A stretch of DNA of 64,000 bases from Acidobacteriota bacterium (GTDB lineage: Bacteria > Acidobacteriota > Blastocatellia > Pyrinomonadales > Pyrinomonadaceae): NCBI GenBank assembly GCA_018269075.1, contig JAFDVJ010000035.1, positions 22,419 through 86,418 on the forward strand, written 5' to 3'. Both the position numbers and the translations under genes were made by a program. Numbering within the stretch: the stretch's first letter is position 1; every line of letters begins with the position of its first letter. The notes beneath the pieces are model-generated. The model was not told the origin of the DNA and did not search any database. It was given only the letters and a program-made list of their open reading frames with translations. Below are positions 19,020 to 27,620 of this stretch, piece by piece.

Positions 19020-19037
19020 TACTAAATCGATTTAGTA
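19020..19037. promoter_or_regulatory. 18-bp perfect palindrome, candidate ROK operator
   Basis: The bases TACTAAATCGATTTAGTA form an exact palindrome 43 bp upstream of the ROK repressor start, in the AT-rich spacer before the cupin gene. Repressors of the ROK and LacI types bind symmetric sites of this size, so autoregulation is likely. No second exact copy was noticed in the window. Confidence 0.55.
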
Positions 19038-19122
19038 GGCATACTATCACATAAATCCGCCAGCGCAAAACAGAAAAACGCGTCGAACTAAAATAACTTT
19101 TTATTCGTTTTTCGTCAAAAAT

Positions 19123-19485
19123 TCAGCGTCCGAAGTCATCCTGAAGCCGGACGATGTCGTCCTCGCCGAGATAATCGCCCTGCTGAACTTCGATGAAAAC
19201 CAGCCGTTCCGCGCCCGGATTTTCGACCCGGTGCGCCGCGCCGACCGGGATGTCGATCGCCTCGCCGGCGTTTCTGAAAATCTCTTTTCCGTCGAGCGTG
19301 ACCTTCGCCGCGCCGCTGACGACGAACCAGTGTTCGGCGCGGCGCGCGTGTTTCTGATAGCTGAGCCGTTTGCCGGCGAGCACCTCGATCCGCTTGACCT
19401 TGAAGCCCGCGCCCTCGTCGAGGACCGTGAAGCTGCCCCACGGCCGCTCGTCGTATTTCGGTGAATTGTCCGTTGCCTGATCCAT
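19123..19485 (-). CDS. Cupin, mannose-6-phosphate isomerase type II-like
   Basis: The 120-residue protein begins, after 13 residues, with RPWGSFTVLDEGAGFKVKRI. It goes on with RAEHWFVVSGAAKVTLDG and IPVGAAHRVENPG, which is the cupin fold of the C-terminal part of mannose-1-phosphate guanylyltransferase/phosphomannose isomerase. The histidines of HARRAEHW and AHRVEN would hold the metal. As a stand-alone cupin it might interconvert mannose and fructose phosphates, fitting a locus with a beta-mannosidase, but stand-alone copies are often uncharacterised. It follows the GH3 gene by 8 bp and is surely in the same transcript. Confidence 0.82.
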   Translation of the reverse strand: MDQATDNSPKYDERPWGSFTVLDEGAGFKVKRIEVLAGKRLSYQKHARRAEHWFVVSGAAKVTLDGKEIFRNAGEAIDIPVGAAHRVENPGAERLVFIEVQQGDYLGEDDIVRLQDDFGR

Positions 19486-19493
19486 ACTTTCTG

Positions 19494-21902
19494 CTATTTT
19501 TCGACGACCTCGAATTTTTCCGTGAGAAGATCGGCCGAATTGCCGCCGACCATCACCTGAAACGCGCCCGGCTCGACCGTGCGTTTCATCTCCCGATTAT
19601 AAAACGATAACTTTTCGGGCGTGATTTTGAAAACGACCGATTTCGTTTCTCCCGGCGCGAGCGCCACGCGCGCGAAATCGCGCAGTTCCTTGACGGGCCG
19701 CGTGACCGAGCTGACCTCGTCGCGGATGTAAAGCTGGACGACCTCGTCGCCCGCCCGCGCGCCGGTGTTCGTGACCTTCACGGAGACGCTCGTTTCGCCG
19801 TCCGGCGCGATCTGTTTTTTCTCGATCGTCAGGTCCGAATATTTGAACGTCGTGTAGCTCAGCCCGTAGCCGAACGGAAAGAGCGGCCCGGTCGTCGTAA
19901 AGAGATAGCCGCGTTTGGCCGACGGTTTCTGGTTGTAATAGACCGGCAGCTGGCCGGTCGTGCGCGGGAACGAGACCGGCAGTTTGCCGCCCGGATTGTA
20001 GTCGCCGAAGATGACGTCGGCCGCCGCCGTGCCGCCTTCCTCGCCGAGATAAAAGCCTTCGAGGATCGCCGGCGCGTTTTCGGCGACGTAGTTGATCGCG
20101 AGCGGACCGGAGTTCGTCAGAAAAACGACGGTCGGCTTGCCGGTCGCGAGGACGGCGCGCACCAGTTCGTTCTGCCGGCCGACGAGCTCAAGCGAATCGC
20201 GGTCGCCGAGATGATTCTCGGCCCACGCTTCCTTGTTCGTGTCCTCGTTGCCGCCGATCGAGAGGATCACCGCGTCCGAATTTTTGGCCGTCTCGACCGC
20301 TTCAGCGATCAATTTACGGTCGCTTTCCTCGTCGTTGAGCGTCGCTTTGTTGCCGAACCAGTCACCGCCTTCTTTGGTGATCTTGACGCCTTCCGCGTAA
20401 TTGACTTTAACGGCGTCGCCGAGCTTGTTTTTGACGCCTTCGAGCAGGCTCACCGAACGCGCCGGCTGCGGGTCGGTGTAGCCGCCGAGATGCGCGCGGG
20501 CGGCGTTCGGACCGATGACGGCGATCGATTTGAGCTTCGCGCGGTCGAGCGGCAGCAGGCTTTTCTCGTTTTTGAGCAGTATGATCGAGCGCCGCGCCGC
20601 GTCGAGCGCGAGCGCGCGGTGCGCCGGGCTGTCGACGATTTTTTCCGCTTTTTCCGGATCGACGTACGGATTTTCGAACAGCCCGAGCTGAAATTTCGAG
20701 CGCAGCACGCGGGCGACCGCTTTGTTCAATGTCTCTTCCGAAATCTTGCCGGATTTGACCTGTTCGACGAGCGTCGCGTAGGTGTCCGGATCGGGCAGCT
20801 CGATGTCGACGCCCGCTTCGAGCGCCTGCCGCGCGGCGTCGGATTTGTCGACGGCGACGTGATGGCGTGTCACGAGATCGTGGATCGCGCCGTAATCCGA
20901 GACGACGACGCCCTCGAAGCCGAACTGGCCGCGCAGAATCGTGTCGAGAAAATATTTGTTGGCGTGAACCGGGACGCCGTCGATCTCGTGATACGCCGGC
21001 ATAATCGACTGCAAACCGCCCTCTTTGATCGCCGCCTCGAAGGTTTTGAGATGCGTTTCGCGCAGCAGCCGTTCCGAAAGATTGACGGGCGCGATGTTCG
21101 TGCCGCCCTCGGGCTGGCCGTGGCCGACGAAATGCTTGCCGGTCGCGATCACGTGGTCGGCGTCGATCGCCGGATTCCGATTGTTCGCGCCGCCCTGCAG
21201 CGCTTTGACGACGGCGACCGCGAACCGCGACGCGAGATACGGATCCTCGCCGTAAGTCTCCTCGGTGCGGCCCCAGCGCGGGTCGCGGGCGAGATCGAGG
21301 TTCGGCCCGAGAACGTGCTGCGAGCCGCGGACGCGCGTCTCGAGCGCGCCGGCCGTGAAGACGCGCCCGATGAGCTCCGTGTCCCAGCTCGCGGCCATCG
21401 CGAGCGGCGTCGGGAAAACGGTCGAGCCGCGCGCCATATTGCCGTGGAGGATCTCGTCGTGAAAAACGGCCGGAATCCCGAGCCGCGTCTTTTCGACGAG
21501 CCATTTCTGGACGCTGTTGGCGAATTCGGCCGAGCCGCGCGGCGTCTTGTTCTCGCGCTGGCGGGCGATCTGGCCGATCCCGTTCGGGAAGACCTTCGCG
21601 GCCTTTTCGGGCGAGAAATCGCCGAGATCGCGGTTCGGATCGGCGAAATTCATCGCCAGCGTCTGCGGCTTGGTCATCCAGACGCCGGTCAGCTGCGCGA
21701 CTTTTTCTTCGAGCGTCATCCGCCCGAGCAGATCGCGCACGCGGTCGTCGATCGCAGCGCGCGGATTTTTGTAAAGCGGCTGTTCCTGCGAACGGACCGG
21801 CTCGCGCGAAACGCCCGACAGCAGAAAAGCGGCGAGCAGAAAAACGGCCGCCGCCCGGATCGTCAATTGCTTTAATTCCTTCCCTTGCATCAATTTCTTC
21901 AT
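19494..21902 (-). CDS. bglX: Glycoside hydrolase family 3 beta-glucosidase (BglX-like)
   Basis: The 802-residue protein carries an N-terminal hydrophobic segment (AAAVFLLAAFLLSGVS) ending near residue 38, so it is exported. The GH3 N-terminal barrel shows GRMTLEEKVAQLTG, GTNIAPVNLSERLL and GFEGVVVSDYGAIHD, where Asp near 335 is the nucleophile. The C-terminal GH3 sandwich and the fibronectin III-like domain follow (YGLSYTTFKYSDL, VTNTGARAGDEVVQLY). The size and order match periplasmic BglX. It removes terminal glucose from beta-gluco-oligosaccharides. It is cotranscribed with the cupin and preceded by the symporter gene, from which it is separated by a repeat hairpin. Confidence 0.93.
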   Translation of the reverse strand: MKKLMQGKELKQLTIRAAAVFLLAAFLLSGVSREPVRSQEQPLYKNPRAAIDDRVRDLLGRMTLEEKVAQLTGVWMTKPQTLAMNFADPNRDLGDFSPEKAAKVFPNGIGQIARQRENKTPRGSAEFANSVQKWLVEKTRLGIPAVFHDEILHGNMARGSTVFPTPLAMAASWDTELIGRVFTAGALETRVRGSQHVLGPNLDLARDPRWGRTEETYGEDPYLASRFAVAVVKALQGGANNRNPAIDADHVIATGKHFVGHGQPEGGTNIAPVNLSERLLRETHLKTFEAAIKEGGLQSIMPAYHEIDGVPVHANKYFLDTILRGQFGFEGVVVSDYGAIHDLVTRHHVAVDKSDAARQALEAGVDIELPDPDTYATLVEQVKSGKISEETLNKAVARVLRSKFQLGLFENPYVDPEKAEKIVDSPAHRALALDAARRSIILLKNEKSLLPLDRAKLKSIAVIGPNAARAHLGGYTDPQPARSVSLLEGVKNKLGDAVKVNYAEGVKITKEGGDWFGNKATLNDEESDRKLIAEAVETAKNSDAVILSIGGNEDTNKEAWAENHLGDRDSLELVGRQNELVRAVLATGKPTVVFLTNSGPLAINYVAENAPAILEGFYLGEEGGTAAADVIFGDYNPGGKLPVSFPRTTGQLPVYYNQKPSAKRGYLFTTTGPLFPFGYGLSYTTFKYSDLTIEKKQIAPDGETSVSVKVTNTGARAGDEVVQLYIRDEVSSVTRPVKELRDFARVALAPGETKSVVFKITPEKLSFYNREMKRTVEPGAFQVMVGGNSADLLTEKFEVVEK

Positions 21903-21940
21903 ATTTCAAACTTAATAAATTACCTGATAATTTCAGTTTT

Positions 21941-22006
21941 GGCCTTTGGTCTTTGGTCTTCGGTTTTCTTTCAAAGGTCAAAGATCAAAGACCAAAGACC
22001 AAAGAT
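21941..22006. repeat. Inverted heptamer-repeat hairpin (TTTGGTC type)
   Basis: Tandem copies of a 7-bp unit (CTTTGGT) at 21943-21960 are followed by their reverse complement at 21987-22004, giving a stem of about 18 bp with a loop holding further related units. It fills the junction between the symporter stop and the GH3 start. A related, more worn copy is at 29816-29880. Confidence 0.75.
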
Positions 22007-22039
22007 CGAATTTGTTTGTAAATATTAAAACCCAAACAC

Positions 22040-23926
22040 TTATCCGACAAAATTTGCGGCCGCCGCGCGGCTGCTCCGCGACGCGTCGGCGATCGTCGCA
22101 TCGCTGGCGAGATGGTTGTACCAGCGGATCTTCAGAAAAACCGACGTCGCGACGAGAATGCCGCCGCAGATCAGAACCGCCGTCAGATTGCGGAAGATCA
22201 CGTAGAGCGGGATCGTCACGAGCATCAGCTGCCAGACGATCCCGACCGCGCAGTTCGACAGGTCGCGCGCCATATCGCGGTTCGGCTCGACGCCCGCGTC
22301 ATCGGCCTTGATCATCTCGTAAACCGGCTTCCAGAAGCCCCACGGCCGGACGCTGCGGTAAAAGCTCTTGAGCGTCTCCGCCTCGACCGGCGCGGTCAAA
22401 AGACTACCCGCGACGCAGCCGATGAACGAACAAAAAACGATCACCGGAAACGCGTAAACGTCGTTGAATTCGAGCGCGAACTGCTTTTTGACGACCGGCA
22501 GCAGCATCGCCGCGACGATCCCGATCAGCATTCCCCAGAAATAACCGTAGCCGTTCAGTCGCCACCAGTACCATTTGAGCACGTTCGACGCCGTGTAGCC
22601 GCCGTAGAGACCGGCGACGATCCAGAGCGTGATCTCGGTGATCGACGAGACGTAGCCGCCGATGACGATGCCGGCCGCGAGGATCAGCGCCGAGCCGAGA
22701 TAGCTCGCGAAGATCAGCGTCCGGTTGCTCGCCGACGGGTGCAGATAATTTTTGTAGAGATCGTTGACGAGATACGCCGCGCCGGCGTTGACGGTCGCCG
22801 AAAAGCTCGCCATAAACGACGACATCAGACCGGCGAGCAGGATGCCGGTCAGACCGGCCGGCAGAAAACGGTTGATGACGAGCGGCAGGACGAGCTCGAA
22901 ATCGATGTCCTTGCCCATTTTATTGAGCTCGGGCGTGACGTAGACGAGCCCGAGCAGCGTGATGCCGCCGATCATCACCCAGCGCGGGACGAGACAGACC
23001 GAGACGATCGCGCTCATCAGGCTCGCCTCTTTCGGCGTCTTCGCCGCGAGCACGCGCTGCATATCGTAATTCGGCGCGACGCCGGCCAGGCTGACGGCGA
23101 CGCCCTTGCTGAACATCACCAGAAAAAAGAGGCTGAAAATCGGCGTGTAGCCGTCGGACGCGATCTTCGCGTTGAGCGCCGGCAGCGTCCGGCTCCAGTC
23201 GAGCGCGATGTCCCAGCCGAAAAAGATATTGCTCCAGTCGGCCGGCACGACGCCGAGATGCGCGCCCGCCGGCACCGAGGCAAGCGCGATCCCGCCGATC
23301 ACGAAGCCCGAGATGACCATCAGGATGAACTGCGTGAAATCCGTCAGCACGACGCTCAGCATTCCGCCGAGGACGACGTAAACGGCCGTCACCGTCATAA
23401 TCGTGATCGCGTAGGCCGCCGGCGTCGGGTCGATGCCGAAGGTTTCTTTAAAAAACGGGTCGAGAAAGACCTCGCAGAATTTTCCCATCCCCTGAAAATT
23501 GTAGCTCACGAAGCCGACGACGTTGATCAGCGCGAAGACGACGATGACGGCCTTCGAAAGCTCGCCGCCGCGCCCCGCGCCGAACCGCGTCGTGATCCAT
23601 TCCGCTCCCGTGCGCGCGTTCGACGAACGGACCCAGCGCGAGAGATAGATCGCCTCGAAGATCTGGTTGAAGGTCGGCCAGAGCCACGGCAGGAAAACCG
23701 CCTTCATCCCGTAGGTGAAAAGAATGTAGACGAACCACATCGTGCCCGTGACGTCCCACATCGCCGACGCGTTCGAGATGCCCAAAAGCCACCACGGCAT
23801 CTCCTTGCCGCCGAGGAAATACGAATCCAGATTCCGCGAAGCGCGCCGCGTGACGTAAATCCCGACCGCCACCATCGCCGCGAAATAGACGAGAAGAATC
23901 ACGATGTCGATTGTATTCAGGCGCAT
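22040..23926 (-). CDS. Sodium:solute symporter (SSS family), sugar transporter
   Basis: The 628-residue protein has about 14 membrane helices starting with TIDIVILLVYFAAMVAVGIY and the GGKEMPWWLLGISN segment of the SSS family. LAGVAPNYDMQRVLAAKT and FLPAGLTGILLAGLMSSFMA are further family signatures, the latter near the Na+ site. The long form with helices after the core resembles SGLT-type sugar carriers. It would import monosaccharides or short sugars freed by the surrounding hydrolases, driven by sodium. It sits between the GH2 mannosidase and the GH3 glucosidase genes on the same strand, each junction carrying a hairpin. Confidence 0.9.
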   Translation of the reverse strand: MRLNTIDIVILLVYFAAMVAVGIYVTRRASRNLDSYFLGGKEMPWWLLGISNASAMWDVTGTMWFVYILFTYGMKAVFLPWLWPTFNQIFEAIYLSRWVRSSNARTGAEWITTRFGAGRGGELSKAVIVVFALINVVGFVSYNFQGMGKFCEVFLDPFFKETFGIDPTPAAYAITIMTVTAVYVVLGGMLSVVLTDFTQFILMVISGFVIGGIALASVPAGAHLGVVPADWSNIFFGWDIALDWSRTLPALNAKIASDGYTPIFSLFFLVMFSKGVAVSLAGVAPNYDMQRVLAAKTPKEASLMSAIVSVCLVPRWVMIGGITLLGLVYVTPELNKMGKDIDFELVLPLVINRFLPAGLTGILLAGLMSSFMASFSATVNAGAAYLVNDLYKNYLHPSASNRTLIFASYLGSALILAAGIVIGGYVSSITEITLWIVAGLYGGYTASNVLKWYWWRLNGYGYFWGMLIGIVAAMLLPVVKKQFALEFNDVYAFPVIVFCSFIGCVAGSLLTAPVEAETLKSFYRSVRPWGFWKPVYEMIKADDAGVEPNRDMARDLSNCAVGIVWQLMLVTIPLYVIFRNLTAVLICGGILVATSVFLKIRWYNHLASDATIADASRSSRAAAANFVG

Positions 23927-23940
23927 AGGTTCGCAGAGTA

Positions 23941-23981
23941 GGACGGACTGTTAGTCTGTCCAAACAGGCTGACAGCCTGTT
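23941..23981. repeat. Twin hairpins at the GH2/symporter junction
   Basis: Two adjacent inverted repeats fill the 60-bp gap. GGACGGACT-GTT-AGTCTGTCC (23941-23961) has one mismatch, and AACAGGCT-GAC-AGCCTGTT (23963-23981) is perfect. On the minus transcript they would form two stem-loops between the cistrons. Confidence 0.7.
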
Positions 23982-23986
23982 TTACG

Positions 23987-26533
23987 TTAAAAGGCGTCAA
24001 TCAGCGAGCGTATTTTCAGACGGCCGCGAAATTCGTCGGCGGTCATCTTTTGTTTCGTGCGAAACTCGACCTCGACCGGCCGGTTCGGGATCAGATCGAA
24101 ATAATTGTCGACGAAAAAGCCGTCCGCGACGCCCGCCAGATAAACCGATTTCGCGAGCCGATCGGTCGAGAGCCGGATTTTGAAGCCGTCGGCCGTCGGC
24201 GTGACCACGGAATTGATCGCCGGCCGTTTCAGATCGAGTTCCTTGAAGGGCCGGAAAAACTGTTCGTTGCGCGAAACCGTTTTCCCGTCGACGTTGAGCT
24301 CGGCGAGCAGAAACGCGTTCTTATCGTCCGCGCCGTTCAGAAACTCTTTGACGCTCTGCGAAAAATACGATTTTCCCTTCGTCGGTTCGACCGTCAGATC
24401 GAGCGCCTGCGAGCTCAGCACCCGGCCGTCGAGATCGACGAGGCTGAGGACGAGCTGCGCCTTTTTCGCGTCGGGCGCGTCGTTGACGACGTAAACGTCG
24501 AGCCGGCCGTCGTCGTCGACGTGCGGCGAGACGAGCAGCGGCGCGTAAAATCTTCGGGTGTAATACATCAGCGCCTTCCAGCGGCCGAAATAATCCATTC
24601 CCGACCACGAAGCGACCGGCCAGCAGTCGTTCGCCTGCCAGTAGAGCGAGCCCATGTTGCGCGGCATAATCCGCCGGAAATGCTCGGCGCCGATCTTGAT
24701 GCCCTCGGCCTGCAGAACCTGGCTGACGTAGAGAAATGACTCGAAATCCTTCGGCTCGTTGTATTCGCGGAGCATATAGGCCCGGACGAGCTGGTTGCCG
24801 CGCGGGTGCCGCTGGTGCGCGAGCATCACCGGCGTCTCGATGCTCCGGCGATCTTCCTCGGTCGTGTAGGTTTTGACGGTTTCGATCTCGGGAAACGACT
24901 GAAAACCGTATTCGCTCATAAAGCGCGGAAACTGTTTTTCGTATTCTTTATAGGGCTTTTCGGCGTGCCAGACCTGCCAGTAATGAACGTCGCCGACGCG
25001 CTGCGAATCGGGATCGTCCTGAAAATTCGAGCTCGGGCTGCTCTGCCAGTAGGGCCGCGACGGATCGTATTCGTCGAGCACTTCGGGCAGCAGCCGCGTG
25101 AACAGTTTCAGATAATCGTCCCAGATAAAATTCGGCAGCGTGCTTTTCCAGCCCCAGTGGAGCCACGCCGTCTCGATCTCGTTGTTGCCGACCCAGATCA
25201 CGATCGACGGGTGGTCGCGGAGCCGTTTGACGTTGTCGACCGCTTCGCGGCGGACGTTTTCGAGAAACGGCTTGTCGCCCGGATACATCGAGCAGGCGAA
25301 CATAAAATCCTGCCAGACGAGAATGCCCATCTCGTCGGCCTGCTCGTAAAAATAATCGTCCTCGTAGATGCCGCCGCCCCAAACGCGGAGCATATTCATA
25401 TTGGCGTCCTTCAAAGACGTCAGCAGCTCTTTGTATTTCTCCTTCGTGATCCGCGTCGGGAAGATGTCGGCCGGAATCCAGTTCGCGCCGTGGGCGAAAA
25501 CCCGCACGCCGTTGACGACGAATTCGAAGCTGATGCCGTTCTCGTCGGGTTTTTGGCGCAATTCCAGAGTCCGCAGGCCGGTTCGTTTCGACCTTTCGTC
25601 GATCGTCTTTTTCCCGGCTGCGAGCTTTGCGCGGAACGTGTAGAGCGGCTGCTCGCCGAAACCGGTCGGATACCAGAGCTTCGGATTCGCGATCGCGAAA
25701 TCGAGCGCGATCTTGTTGACGCCGGCCGCCAGTTTAACGGCTTTCGTCGCGACCGTTTTGCCGTCCGCCGCGTTTTCGATCGTGACGGTCGCGTCTGTCG
25801 CACCGGCCGCGACGACTTCGAGCGCGGCCGTCAGGTCGGCGTTTTCCTTCGTCAGCTTGTTTTGTTTGATATGCAGATCGTCGATCCGCGCCGCGTCCCA
25901 CGCTTCGAGCCGGACGGGCTTCCAGACGCCGCTCGTGACGAAACGCGGGCCCCAGTCCCAGCCGAACTGATACGGCGCTTTGCGCGTGTAGGGCGACGTT
26001 TTCTCGCCCTGATCGTTGACCGCCGGGAGCTCGTAATCGAGCTTTTTCATCATCGGCAGGATCTCGTTGATCGGCGAGCGAAAGCGAATCCGCAAGACGT
26101 TTTCGCCGGCTTTGAGCCGTTTTTTGACGTCGACGCGCCACGTCCGGAACATATTGTCGGCGTCGAGGATCGGCTGGTCGTTGAGAAAAACGTTGGCGTA
26201 GGTGTCGAGCCCCTCGAAGACGATCTCGAGGTTCTGCCGCTTGAGCGTATCGGCCGCAACATTGAACCGCGTCTCGTATTCCCAGTCGGTCCTGCCGATC
26301 CATTGCAGTTGTTTCTCGTTGTCGCGGTAAAACGGATCGTCGATCTTTTTATTGGCGATCAGGTCCGTATGGACGCAGCCCGGCACGGTCGCCGGCAGCC
26401 ATTCGGTCTTGCCCGCCTCGCGAAACTTCCAGCCCGCGTTCAAAGAAATCTCCGTCCTCGCGCCCGCATTCTGCGCTTCCGCATTCTCGATCATAAAAAC
26501 ACTCAAAGCCAAAATCAGCCAGATTATCTTCAT
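23987..26533 (-). CDS. Glycoside hydrolase family 2 beta-mannosidase
   Basis: The protein is about 848 residues with a signal peptide (MKIIWLILALSVFMIENAEA). The sugar-binding jelly roll contains LNAGWKFREAG and WIGRTDWEYETRF, the immunoglobulin-like domain follows, and the barrel has HGANWIPADIFPTR, MNMLRVWGGGIYEDDYFYE and IVIWVGNNEIE (acid/base Glu near 451). FMSEYGFQSFPEIE carries the nucleophile Glu near 540. The HGANWIP and WGGGIYE motifs mark the beta-mannosidase branch. It removes mannose from the non-reducing end of manno-oligosaccharides. I start at 26533 because the upstream in-frame stretch translates a repeat array rather than a protein. Confidence 0.92.
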   Translation of the reverse strand: MKIIWLILALSVFMIENAEAQNAGARTEISLNAGWKFREAGKTEWLPATVPGCVHTDLIANKKIDDPFYRDNEKQLQWIGRTDWEYETRFNVAADTLKRQNLEIVFEGLDTYANVFLNDQPILDADNMFRTWRVDVKKRLKAGENVLRIRFRSPINEILPMMKKLDYELPAVNDQGEKTSPYTRKAPYQFGWDWGPRFVTSGVWKPVRLEAWDAARIDDLHIKQNKLTKENADLTAALEVVAAGATDATVTIENAADGKTVATKAVKLAAGVNKIALDFAIANPKLWYPTGFGEQPLYTFRAKLAAGKKTIDERSKRTGLRTLELRQKPDENGISFEFVVNGVRVFAHGANWIPADIFPTRITKEKYKELLTSLKDANMNMLRVWGGGIYEDDYFYEQADEMGILVWQDFMFACSMYPGDKPFLENVRREAVDNVKRLRDHPSIVIWVGNNEIETAWLHWGWKSTLPNFIWDDYLKLFTRLLPEVLDEYDPSRPYWQSSPSSNFQDDPDSQRVGDVHYWQVWHAEKPYKEYEKQFPRFMSEYGFQSFPEIETVKTYTTEEDRRSIETPVMLAHQRHPRGNQLVRAYMLREYNEPKDFESFLYVSQVLQAEGIKIGAEHFRRIMPRNMGSLYWQANDCWPVASWSGMDYFGRWKALMYYTRRFYAPLLVSPHVDDDGRLDVYVVNDAPDAKKAQLVLSLVDLDGRVLSSQALDLTVEPTKGKSYFSQSVKEFLNGADDKNAFLLAELNVDGKTVSRNEQFFRPFKELDLKRPAINSVVTPTADGFKIRLSTDRLAKSVYLAGVADGFFVDNYFDLIPNRPVEVEFRTKQKMTADEFRGRLKIRSLIDAF

Positions 26534-26542
26534 CACAGTACA

Positions 26543-26650
26543 ATTTCGGATTTCGGATTTCGGATTTCGGATTTGTTTCGAAGCGGTGGCTTTCGTTTGA
26601 AATCGAAGCGTCCGAACCCAGACCAATCCGAAATCCGAAATCCGAAATCC
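26543..26650. repeat. Inverted heptamer-repeat hairpin (GGATTTC type)
   Basis: Four to five tandem GGATTTC units at 26543-26574 face reverse-complement GAAATCC units at 26625-26650. The stem of about 26 bp encloses a 50-bp loop. It lies between the GH16 stop and the GH2 start, and has the same design as the arrays at 21941 and 61540 but a different unit. Confidence 0.78.
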
Positions 26651-26661
26651 AAAATCCCCTC

Positions 26662-27501
26662 TTAGCGTTTATAAACTCGCACGTAATCGACCATCATCGT
26701 CTGCGGAAACGAGGTCGTGCCGTCCGGGCTGCCGGGCCAGCCGCCGCCGACGGCGACGTTGAGGATCATAAAGAACGGGTGATCGAAAGCCCACGCCGCG
26801 CCCTGCGGGAGATCGGCCGGCGTGATCGTCTTGTAGAGATTTCCGTCGACGAAAAAGCGGATCTCGCTCGCGCTCCATTCGGTCGCGTAGATGTGATAAT
26901 CGTCGGCGAAGACCGCGTTGTTCGGAAACGAGAACGACGAGCCGATGCCGTTTCCGCCCGAGTAGCCGCTGCCGTGGACCGTGCCGTGGACGATCGACGG
27001 CTCGCGGCCGATGTTTTCCATAATGTCGATCTCGCCGCAGGCCGGCCAGCTGACCGTGTCGATGTTGTTGCCGAGCATCCAGAACGCCGGCCACATTCCC
27101 TGCCCGCGCGGGATTTTCAGCCGCGCCTCGAACCGGCCGTATTTCTGCTCGAACTTGCCCTTCGTGATGAGCCGCGCCGAGGTGTACTGGCACGGGCCGT
27201 ACCAGCAGCTCAGATTGAGCGGCGGCGTCAGCTTGATCGCTTTGATGACGAGCGCGCCGCCGCCGTCCTGATAGGCGTTGTCGATCGAATTCGTGTGATA
27301 TTCGAGCTCCTGATTGCCCCAGCCGCCGCCGCCGGTTTCCGCCGTCCATTTCGACGAATCGACCGGCGCACCGGCCGGCCCGTTGAATTCGTCCTTAAAC
27401 GTCAGCTTGCGGTAGCGAACCTGTCCCTGCGCCGCCGTATCGCCGAAAAACGCGGCCAAAAGCAGAAACCCGAACAAAAGCTTTAGAGATTTTTCACGCA
27501 T
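26662..27501 (-). CDS. Glycoside hydrolase family 16 beta-glucanase
   Basis: The protein is 279 residues with a signal peptide (LKLLFGFLLLAAFFGDTAAQ). The jelly-roll shows DEFNGPAG, GGWGNQELEYHTNS, RGQGMWPAFWMLG and the catalytic GEIDIMENIG, where the first Glu (near 157) is the nucleophile and the second the acid/base. The extra Met between Asp and the second Glu places it in the laminarinase-like group with the beta-bulge. It would cleave beta-1,3 or mixed-linked glucans outside the cytoplasm, giving oligosaccharides for the GH3 enzymes. The domain fills the protein; there is no binding module. Confidence 0.93.
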   Translation of the reverse strand: MREKSLKLLFGFLLLAAFFGDTAAQGQVRYRKLTFKDEFNGPAGAPVDSSKWTAETGGGGWGNQELEYHTNSIDNAYQDGGGALVIKAIKLTPPLNLSCWYGPCQYTSARLITKGKFEQKYGRFEARLKIPRGQGMWPAFWMLGNNIDTVSWPACGEIDIMENIGREPSIVHGTVHGSGYSGGNGIGSSFSFPNNAVFADDYHIYATEWSASEIRFFVDGNLYKTITPADLPQGAAWAFDHPFFMILNVAVGGGWPGSPDGTTSFPQTMMVDYVRVYKR

Positions 27502-27570
27502 ACTTTTTTTTAAGTTTTGGAAGTTATACCGATGTCGGATGTGCGATGTCGGAAGGCTTGATAATCAATC

Positions 27571-27620
27571 AACTTCCCCGAACTTCCTAAACTTCCAAAA
27601 CTTCCTAAACTTCCCTAACT
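27571..27620. repeat. 9-bp tandem repeat (AACTTCC core) abutting a stop codon
   Basis: Five units of about 9 bp with the core AACTTCC stand in a row. The last unit supplies the TAG stop codon of the lactonase gene on the minus strand. A single inverted copy (GGAAGTT) lies at 27519-27525. It fills the gap before the GH16 gene. Confidence 0.72.

Noticed and set aside
23941..23981. Rho-independent terminator between GH2 and symporter
   Set aside because: The stems are good but no T run follows on the minus strand, and the genes seem to form one transcription unit, so it is listed as a repeat hairpin.
26534..26626. N-terminal extension of the beta-mannosidase
   Set aside because: It translates the GGATTTC repeat array; the signal peptide begins at 26533.
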